In this document: piece by piece, positions 6,449-11,202 of the stretch
How the letters are laid out: each line of letters begins with the position of its first letter
Position numbering within the stretch: position 1 is the stretch's first letter
DNA from: Demequinaceae bacterium UBA4004
Lineage (GTDB): Bacteria; Actinomycetota; Actinomycetes; Actinomycetales; Demequinaceae
Assembly (NCBI GenBank): GCA_002384765.1
Contig: DGBM01000072.1
Location: forward strand, 1 to 11,202
Length of the DNA stretch: 11,202 bases
Direction: 5' to 3'
The notes under the pieces: generated by a model
Seen by the model: only the letters and a program-made list of their open reading frames with translations
Told to the model about the DNA's origin: nothing
Database searches by the model: none
Program-made: the position numbers and the translations under genes

Positions 6449-6479
6449 CGCCCGCGCCGGTGCGAGACCGGCGCGGGCG
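6449..6479 (-). terminator. Perfect 13-bp hairpin ending the sugar ABC operon
   Basis: CGCCCGCGCCGGT (6449-6461) and ACCGGCGCGGGCG (6467-6479) are exact reverse complements around a 5-base loop, GCGAG. The hairpin begins six bases beyond the TGA of the last permease gene. No T-tract follows on the minus strand, which is usual in GC-rich actinobacteria. The symmetrical stem could act on both strands, but no plus-strand gene ends here. Confidence 0.8.
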
Positions 6480-6485
6480 GTGCCA

Positions 6486-7427
6486 TCAGCCCTTAGTCGA
6501 GCCGGCCAGCAGGCCGCGCACGAAGTACCGCTGAAGCGAGAAGAACACGATCAGCGGGATGATCATCGAGATGAATGCAGCGGGCGGGACCAGATACGCC
6601 CATTGGCCGTATTGACCGGCCAGGTTCGAGATCGGGTACGTGAGCGGGAAGGTGCTTCTACCACCGAATACCGAAGACACCAGCAGGTCGTTCCACACCC
6701 ACAGGAACTGGAAGATCGCCAATGACGCCACCGCGGGCAGCGACAAAGGAATAATGATCCGGAAGAACGTCTGAGTGTGACTAGCTCCATCCACGCGTGC
6801 GGCCTCGAGAATGTCGCTGGGTATCTGTGACACAAAGTTGTGTAACAGGAACACGGCAAGCGGCATCGCGAAGATCGTGTGCGCTATCCAGACGCCAGGG
6901 AATTGCCCGGCGATGTTGAGGTTATTCGGGCCGAGGATCTTGAGCAGCGGGATGAGGGCCAACTGCAACGGCACCACCTGCAACGCGAAGATCGACACGA
7001 ACAGGAAGTTCGAGCCCTTGAAGGGGATCCACGCGATCGCATACGCCGCCATGAGGCCGAACACGAGGGGGAAGACGACCGACGGTACGGTCACCACGAT
7101 CGAGTTGATCACGTTGCCGAGCAGCGGCGGTGCGGTCGAGTTGTCCCCGAACGAATTGAACAACACGTAGCTGAAGTTGGAGAAGGTCAGACCGCCGTCG
7201 GCGGCGACCGTCCACCACGCATCGACGCGGTATCTGTCCCCAGGGATCAAGGCCGTCATGAACAGCGCCACCGTGGGAATTGTCCACAGCATGGCGATGA
7301 TGATTGCGGCCGCAGTCGCCCACGGCGATGTGAGGTTCTCCTTTGCTTGACCGGCCCGCGTCTTCTTGCGAGTCGGCGCCGCGTCAGGGGTGACCTCAGG
7401 ACCAGCGGGAGGCATCGTGACACTCAT
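6486..7427 (-). CDS. Carbohydrate ABC transporter permease, MalG-like (AglG-type)
   Basis: A 313-residue inner-membrane subunit of a CUT1-class sugar importer. A hydrophilic cytoplasmic N terminus of about 34 residues with a basic stretch (RKKTR) precedes six predicted helices, the first at about 36-60. The EAA loop, which docks the ATPase, is EAARVDGASHTQTFFRIIIP (208-227). The C-terminal QRYFVRGLLAGSTKG is the usual MalG-type ending. It pairs with the MalF-like protein encoded just upstream. The ATG at 7427 overlaps the TGA of that gene by one base (TGATG), with AGGAGA eight bases before it, so the two permeases are probably made in equal amounts through translational coupling. A hairpin follows directly, making this the last gene of its operon. 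Confidence 0.93.
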   Translation of the reverse strand: MSVTMPPAGPEVTPDAAPTRKKTRAGQAKENLTSPWATAAAIIIAMLWTIPTVALFMTALIPGDRYRVDAWWTVAADGGLTFSNFSYVLFNSFGDNSTAPPLLGNVINSIVVTVPSVVFPLVFGLMAAYAIAWIPFKGSNFLFVSIFALQVVPLQLALIPLLKILGPNNLNIAGQFPGVWIAHTIFAMPLAVFLLHNFVSQIPSDILEAARVDGASHTQTFFRIIIPLSLPAVASLAIFQFLWVWNDLLVSSVFGGRSTFPLTYPISNLAGQYGQWAYLVPPAAFISMIIPLIVFFSLQRYFVRGLLAGSTKG

Positions 7428-8500
7428 CAGCGAGTCTCCTTCACCTTGTTGAGCGACCGCACGTTGTAGATGACGATCGGGATGACAAAGATGAACAGGA
7501 TGACGGCCAGTGAAGCGCCCAAAGGCTCGCGGCCCTCCACGAAGCTCAGCACGTACATCTTGTTGGCGACAATGTCCGTACCGTCACGACCCTGCGTGAG
7601 CGTCCGGACGATGTCGTAGACCTTGAGCGAGGCGATCGTAATGGTCGTGAGAACCACCACCAGCGTGGCGCGAATCGACGGCACCGTGATCGACCAGAAG
7701 CGTTGCCACGCGTTGGCGCCGTCGAGAGACGCCGCCTCATTCATCTCGATCGGAACACCCTTGATGGCCGCAGAGATAATCACCATGGCGAAACCGGTTT
7801 GGATCCACACCAAAATCAAGATCAGGAAGACCGTGTTCCACGGCTGTTCCGTCAGGAAGTTGACCGCAGGAAACCCGAACTGGGTCAGCGCGGCGTTGAG
7901 CATGCCCGTCTGGGTTCCGACCTGGTTGTAGTCGTACATGATCGAGCCCCAGATCACCGAGGCACCCACGAAGGAGATGGCCATCGGCATGAAAACCAAG
8001 GACTTGAGGACCCTCTCACCTTTGGCTCGGTCAATGAACACCGCATAGGCCAGTCCGATGCCGGTCGACAGCGCTGGTACCAGGACCATCCACACCATGG
8101 TGTTGATGACGGAGCGCAACGTCGTCGGGTCGGTGAACGCGAACTGGTAGTTGTCGAGACCCACAAACTGCGTCACCGTGGTGTAAATGCCGGTCACCGG
8201 GTCCGGGACCTTGACCACATCGTTGAAGGACAACCAGACGGTGCTAAGCGCCGGATAGATCAGGCCGACTGCAAGAAGAAAAAGCACTGGCGAGATGAGG
8301 ACCACCAGCTGAACCTTGTCGCGGACCACGCCGCGAACCATGTCGGCGCCGTACATGACGAGCGCCACCACCACGAGAAATACCACGATCGCGACGAGGG
8401 CGAGTAAGACATTGCTGCCCTGCGTTGACCAGAACTCTCCATCAAGTCCTGCCATGGGCAACCCCCGGATCAAAGACAAGGGCACCTCAGTCGACATCAT
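7427..8500 (-). CDS. Carbohydrate ABC transporter permease, MalF-like (AglF-type)
   Basis: A 357-residue inner-membrane subunit of the same CUT1-class importer. An extra N-terminal helix (about 30-50) precedes the permease core, giving seven predicted helices (roughly 65-87, 133-155, 168-190, 222-247, 279-298 and 328-347 for the rest). The EAA loop, which contacts the ATPase, is NEAASLDGANAWQRFWSITV (254-273), followed by Pro274. The extra N-terminal helix is typical of AglF-type permeases. Two tandem ATGs lie at 8500 and 8497; AAAGGAG is six bases before the first, which I chose. An internal ATG at 8455 with GGGGG six bases upstream is an alternative that would remove 15 residues. It lies 85 bases downstream of the binding-protein gene, with a strong hairpin between, and is coupled to the second permease. 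No ATPase gene is present in the cassette. Confidence 0.92.
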   Translation of the reverse strand: MMSTEVPLSLIRGLPMAGLDGEFWSTQGSNVLLALVAIVVFLVVVALVMYGADMVRGVVRDKVQLVVLISPVLFLLAVGLIYPALSTVWLSFNDVVKVPDPVTGIYTTVTQFVGLDNYQFAFTDPTTLRSVINTMVWMVLVPALSTGIGLAYAVFIDRAKGERVLKSLVFMPMAISFVGASVIWGSIMYDYNQVGTQTGMLNAALTQFGFPAVNFLTEQPWNTVFLILILVWIQTGFAMVIISAAIKGVPIEMNEAASLDGANAWQRFWSITVPSIRATLVVVLTTITIASLKVYDIVRTLTQGRDGTDIVANKMYVLSFVEGREPLGASLAVILFIFVIPIVIYNVRSLNKVKETR

Positions 8501-8532
8501 CGTCGACTCCTTTCACCTCGTTGGCACGCACC

Positions 8533-8566
8533 GGCTGGGCCCCGCGACAGTGCGCGAGGCCCAGCC
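8533..8566 (-). promoter_or_regulatory. Intercistronic stem-loop between binding-protein and permease genes
   Basis: GGCTGGGCC (8533-8541) and GGCCCAGCC (8558-8566) form a perfect 9-bp stem; after one C-A mismatch, CGCG pairs with CGCG (8543-8546 with 8553-8556) around the loop ACAGTG. It lies 19 bases after the binding-protein stop codon and 32 bases before the permease start. By analogy with malE-malF, such a structure lets most transcripts end or be protected here, giving more binding protein than permease. It may be a partial terminator, an RNase block, or both. Confidence 0.7.
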
Positions 8567-8585
8567 AGCTATGGACTCTTAACCC

Positions 8586-9959
8586 TTACGGCCAAGCGTT
8601 CTCAATGTCCGACAGAACGGTGTCAAGGGGGGTTCCCGTGACGTAGTCGTTCATGCTGGTCCAGAATGCCGAGGCACCCACTTCAGCAGGCATGAGGTCC
8701 GAAGCGTCGAAACGGAATACGGTGTCCTCTCCCTGCAGGATCTCAACCGATGCCTTGCCCACCGGGCTGGAGGCGTTGTTGGGGTCCAGGCCCTTGTTGG
8801 CCGAGATCACACCACCAAGCGAGACGCGGTTGTTGGCCCAGGTGTCCGAGGCCATGTAGGTCTGAACCGCGACGGTTGCGTCGTTGTCGTTGAACGCGCC
8901 CACAAACTCGCCGCCACCGGTGACGGCAGCGGGGTCGCCCACGGCCATCGGGGGCGTCAGGAATGCCCAGACATCACCGTCAGGTGCGACGTTGGTGCCC
9001 TCCGGCCACTGGCTCTCGTAGAACGATGCCTGGTGGTGGAGCGAGCAACTGCCATCGAGGATCGGCAGGCCGCCCTCTTGGAAGGAGGTCGCGACGATGG
9101 ACGCCGAGTCACCAAGGCCACCGTTGACGTAGTCGGGGTTCAGCGCGATTGCGCCAAAGGTCTCGAACGCCTCCTTGATCTCTGGTGACGTGAAGTCGAG
9201 GTCGCCGGCCACCCACTGGTCGTAGGCGTCCGCACCCTGCTGACGCAACACGATGTCTTCGAGCCAGTCGGTGCCAGCCCAGCCGGTCGCGGTGCCGGAC
9301 TCGAAGCCAATGCACCACGGCTTGTAGTTGGGGCCGGTGCCGCCGTTGGCAGCCATCGTCGCCGTGAGGTCCATCATCTCGGCCCACGTGGTCGGAACCT
9401 CGTAGGCGTTGGCGGCGAAGTCGCTGGGCGAGTACCAGATGTAGCCCTTGACGGACGCCATCAGCGGTGCCGCGTAGAACGTGGAACCGACGGTTCCGTA
9501 GTTCTTCCAGTCAGCAGACCACCACTTGTCCACGTTGTCGGAAACCGACGCGGGAGCCGGAACGATGGCGCCGGTGCCCACCACGCGCTGGAGCAGGCCA
9601 GGCTGCGGGAAGATGCCGAGGTCGGGCGGGTTGCCGCCGTCGACGCGAATGTTGATCTGGGTCTCGAACTGGTCATCACCGTTGTAGGTCACGGCGACAC
9701 CCGTGCAGTTGGTGAAATCGTCGAACGTCGCCTGCAGGTTTTCTGCCTCGACGCCCGTAATGGTGCCGTAGAGCTCGACCGTGCCGCCTTCGTGCACTCC
9801 GTAGGCCTCGTAGTCCTCGCATCCTGCGGGCATCGAACCGCCGTCACTGCTTGTCATGGCGCTCGAGCTGGTCGGCGTGTCAGTGGATGACGAACAACCG
9901 GCTAGCAAGAGACCAGAAACAGCGACGGCAGCAAGCTGAACCTTCATGATTCGCTTCAT
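8586..9959 (-). CDS. Sugar ABC transporter substrate-binding lipoprotein, AglE-like
   Basis: A 457-residue lipoprotein that captures a sugar outside the membrane for the permease pair downstream. The signal peptide MKRIMKVQLAAVAVSGLLLA is followed by a lipobox ending at Cys22 (LAGC), then a serine/threonine-rich linker (23-45) and a family-1 binding domain. GNPPDLGIFPQPGLL (109-123), WCIGFESGTATGW (215-227) and TDWLEDIVLRQQG (230-242) resemble alpha-glucoside-binding AglE proteins, so maltose, trehalose, sucrose or similar glucosides are likely substrates; this is inference from family. Four further cysteines (47, 85, 216, 305) could make two disulphides. The frame is open to 10181, but the start at 9959 gives a proper signal peptide and has GAGGAAAG eight bases upstream; a second ATG at 9947 is possible. 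The gene is first in the operon, below an operator cluster at 10155-10191. Confidence 0.93.
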   Translation of the reverse strand: MKRIMKVQLAAVAVSGLLLAGCSSSTDTPTSSSAMTSSDGGSMPAGCEDYEAYGVHEGGTVELYGTITGVEAENLQATFDDFTNCTGVAVTYNGDDQFETQINIRVDGGNPPDLGIFPQPGLLQRVVGTGAIVPAPASVSDNVDKWWSADWKNYGTVGSTFYAAPLMASVKGYIWYSPSDFAANAYEVPTTWAEMMDLTATMAANGGTGPNYKPWCIGFESGTATGWAGTDWLEDIVLRQQGADAYDQWVAGDLDFTSPEIKEAFETFGAIALNPDYVNGGLGDSASIVATSFQEGGLPILDGSCSLHHQASFYESQWPEGTNVAPDGDVWAFLTPPMAVGDPAAVTGGGEFVGAFNDNDATVAVQTYMASDTWANNRVSLGGVISANKGLDPNNASSPVGKASVEILQGEDTVFRFDASDLMPAEVGASAFWTSMNDYVTGTPLDTVLSDIENAWP

Positions 9960-10052
9960 TTGCGTAGCTTTCCTCTCCGTTGAGTCGTGCATGTGCTCCC
10001 ACCGGATTCGGCGAAGGGTCATTCCCTCACCTGCCTGGTGGGTAGCCGCGAC

Positions 10053-10070
10053 GGTCACCTTGGAGTGACC
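10053..10070. repeat. Inverted repeat in the binding-protein gene leader
   Basis: GGTCAC (10053-10058) and GTGACC (10065-10070) are perfect reverse complements around six bases, CTTGGA. The repeat lies about 95 bases before the binding-protein start codon. It could be a second regulator site or a hairpin in the leader RNA; chance cannot be excluded for arms of this length. Confidence 0.4.
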
Positions 10071-10154
10071 ACCGCTCGCGACCATTTCCACCATAGGCAA
10101 ACGATTAGGCTCACGGCAATCGCAGAACCGACTTGAGACCCATTCGTTGTCGTC

Positions 10155-10191
10155 GATAACGTTTTCGTTATCACTTTGCAACCGTTATCAC
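10155..10191. promoter_or_regulatory. LacI-type operator cluster upstream of the sugar ABC operon
   Basis: GATAACG (10155-10161) and CGTTATC (10166-10172) form a perfect 7-bp inverted repeat around TTTT. A second copy of the right arm with its flank, CGTTATCAC, occurs at 10183-10191, exactly 17 bases after the first (10166-10174). Read with a central CG, CGATAACGTTTTCG (10154-10167) is a 14-base near-palindrome with one mismatched pair, the form typical of LacI-family sugar repressors. The cluster overlaps a TTGCAA/TATCGA promoter candidate, which fits repression lifted by the transported sugar. The repressor gene is not in the window. Confidence 0.6.
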
Positions 10192-10393
10192 GCGCCCGGG
10201 ACGACGACCCAAATTGCTGCGCCGCTTCACCGAAAAGTTCCGACGCGAGCGCGCGACACCGCACGCCCGCGACGGGTCCGCAGTCGCAGGTGACGTCGAA
10301 CCCGCCTGGCACCTCGCCGCCGATGCGAGTGTGCTTGCGGGGCCAGCGGCGTGCGGAGGCTTGCCGATCGAACCCCTGCCGCGTCCAGCGGCG

Positions 10394-10750
10394 CTAGTCA
10401 GCGATCAGGGGCAACCACGGGGAGAGATCCGCGCGTTCACCCGATGCCCGCGCCTGGCCCCGCGTCATCGCATCGGCCCACGTCATGGTGCCCATGCCCA
10501 GCGCAATCCAGGTCTGCGCATCCATTTCAATCACCGCCGGCGGCGTTCCGCGCCGATGCGACGTTCCCTCGATGCACTGCACCGCTCCAAAAGGAGGCAC
10601 CCGGACCTCGACGCTGCGCCCGGGCGCGCGGTCTGCGAGCTCCTGAAGCAGGTACCGCACGGCGGTCCCCAGCGTGTCTCGGTCTGGATCCTTCCCCGAG
10701 GCGCGCTCGACGGCGGCGCGCCCAATGGCGCTGTCAGTGCGACGAGGCAT
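10394..10750 (-). CDS. Sterol-carrier-like (bacterial SCP orthologue) family protein
   Basis: A 118-residue small cytoplasmic protein of the actinobacterial sterol-carrier-like family (Pfam SCP_3). It opens with MPRRTDSAIGRAAVE and contains the conserved middle RSVEVRVPPFGAVQCIEG (45-62), HRRGTPPAVIEMDAQTWIAL (65-84) and the end GERADLSPWLPLI (104-116). Members are often encoded next to purL, as here, but no biochemical role is established; lipid binding is only suggested by fold. The ATG at 10750 matches the family N terminus but has only a weak GGTG before it. The frame is open to a TTG at 10807 that overlaps the purL stop as TTGA, which would add 19 unfamiliar residues. Fifty-three bases separate it from purL, so it is probably co-transcribed. 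A short hairpin and the sugar operon's control region follow. Confidence 0.8.
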   Translation of the reverse strand: MPRRTDSAIGRAAVERASGKDPDRDTLGTAVRYLLQELADRAPGRSVEVRVPPFGAVQCIEGTSHRRGTPPAVIEMDAQTWIALGMGTMTWADAMTRGQARASGERADLSPWLPLIAD

Positions 10751-10803
10751 GGCACCAGGGTGACACGGCGGAGCAGTCGTGGGGTCGAGCGGCGGCGCGA
10801 GAC

Positions 10804-11202
10804 TCAAGCGAAGTGGGCGGGCAGCGGGCCGTCCCAGGCCTCACGCAACTCGGCAAGGGGTAGCGTGAACTGTCCCTGCACCTCGATGACCGGCTCGTCC
10901 TGGGTGACGCCGATGCGCGCGAACGGCACGCGGCGCGCCTCGAGCATCGCGGCCCAGCGGGGTTCCTCCGTGCGCGGGATCGCCACCAGGATGCGGCCCT
11001 GAGACTCGCTCAGCCACGCCTGCGCGGGACTGACTGAGTCGCGAGTGACAATCTCGTCCAGCACGATGCGCGCGCCCACTCCGTAGCGCAGCGCGCCCGC
11101 CGCGACGGCCGCGGCGAGGCCGCCCTCGGTCACCTCGCGGGCAGCATCGGCAAGTCCATCGCGTGATGCAGAGACCATGACCTCGGCCAGCACCTTCTCG
11201 GC
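10804..11202 (-). CDS. purL: Phosphoribosylformylglycinamidine synthase, C-terminal end (partial at window edge)
   Basis: The last 132 residues of PurL, the large FGAM synthetase that converts FGAR with ATP and ammonia from PurQ, step 4 of purine synthesis. Seen directly: the AIRS-like C-terminal domain with EKVLAEVMVSASRDGLADAA near the window edge, EVTEGGLAAAV (the family's D-SDGGL region, here with E and T), WLSESQGRILVAIPRTEEPR and the family's closing VQGQFTLPLAELREAW. Loss of the usual aspartate pair is a conservative change. The gene runs off the right edge. It converges functionally, not physically, with purF and purM, which lie 4.4 kb away beyond the sugar importer. Confidence 0.94.
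   Translation of the reverse strand, partial: AEKVLAEVMVSASRDGLADAAREVTEGGLAAAVAAGALRYGVGARIVLDEIVTRDSVSPAQAWLSESQGRILVAIPRTEEPRWAAMLEARRVPFARIGVTQDEPVIEVQGQFTLPLAELREAWDGPLPAHFA

Larger units (their letters stand above)
9960..10393 (-). promoter_or_regulatory. Control region of the sugar ABC operon (434 bases without a gene)
   Basis: The half next to the binding-protein gene holds its leader, the inverted repeat at 10053-10070, candidate promoters and the operator cluster at 10155-10191. Two promoter candidates on the minus strand are TTGCAA (10176-10181) with TATCGA 17 bases further on, which overlaps the operators, and TTGCCG (10114-10119) with TATGGT (10090-10095) 18 bases apart, which would give a leader of about 125 bases. 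Neither is strong. The other half (10192-10393) shows no credible gene; a 5-bp hairpin GCCGC/GCGGC (10378-10392) directly after the SCP-like gene stop codon may help end transcription. Small open frames in this stretch have no recognisable motif or ribosome binding site. No regulator gene is present. Confidence 0.6.

Noticed and set aside
6486..9959. Sugar importer as a transposon-borne insertion
   Set aside because: No transposase, terminal inverted repeats or flanking target duplication is visible, so only its cassette-like position is reported.
9960..10181. Upstream extension of the binding-protein frame by 74 residues
   Set aside because: It would bury the signal peptide and lipobox inside the protein and would translate the operator region. 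The start at 9959 has a signal peptide and a ribosome binding site.
10192..10393. A divergent or remnant regulator gene beside the sugar operon
   Set aside because: Both strands were read for a LacI-type helix-turn-helix or a degraded copy. Only short frames without motifs or ribosome binding sites were found.
1..11202. CRISPR array, tRNA or rRNA gene, or a defence system
   Set aside because: No regularly spaced repeats, no cloverleaf or rRNA-like sequence, and no nuclease, helicase or toxin-antitoxin gene was seen.

Overview
The window looks like chromosomal DNA of a high-GC actinobacterium, most likely of the order Micrococcales. The grounds are the very GC-rich coding sequence, the neighbourhood of purL, an SCP-like gene, purF, purM, a DUF3073 gene and bldC, a BldC-type regulator that is nearly identical in its core to the Streptomyces protein, and an actinobacterial Holin-X family protein. 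Genus level cannot be read from the sequence. Nearly all genes run on the minus strand; only the holin-like gene and the DUF3073 gene are on the plus strand.

Layout, left to right. 1-606: 5' two thirds or so of a glycerate kinase gene (minus, cut by the window edge). 753-1133: small two-helix Holin-X/DUF1469 membrane protein (plus), converging with an EamA-family transporter (1130-2095, minus) so closely that the stop codons overlap. The EamA gene is translationally coupled to an upstream DNA-alkyl repair protein gene (ogt, 2092-2700). 2852-3061: bldC with a terminator-like hairpin behind it. 3280-3453: DUF3073 protein, divergent from bldC. 3502-6426: a compact operon transcribed from a small membrane protein of unknown function into purF and purM, with overlapping reading frames. 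6486-9959: a sugar ABC importer of the alpha-glucoside (AglEFG-like) class, ordered lipoprotein, MalF-like permease, MalG-like permease, without an ATPase gene. 9960-10393: its control region, with a LacI-type operator cluster. 10394-10750: SCP-like protein. 10804-11202: C-terminal end of purL, cut by the window edge.

How the genes fit together. purL, purF and purM carry out steps 4, 1 and 5 of de novo IMP synthesis. In actinobacteria purL plus the SCP-like gene commonly sit close to purF-purM and then DUF3073 and bldC. Here that block is split by the sugar importer, which has its own operator region at its head and a perfect 13-bp hairpin at its tail, so it behaves as a self-contained cassette. 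A hairpin between the binding-protein gene and the permease genes probably keeps binding protein in excess.

I found no CRISPR array, rRNA or tRNA gene, transposase or integrase. The window is mostly ordinary core genome. The points most worth a second look are: three genes with no Shine-Dalgarno sequence and a TANNNT hexamer exactly six bases before the start codon (leaderless promoters); the unknown membrane protein leading the purF-purM operon; the operator cluster; and the cassette-like position of the sugar importer.
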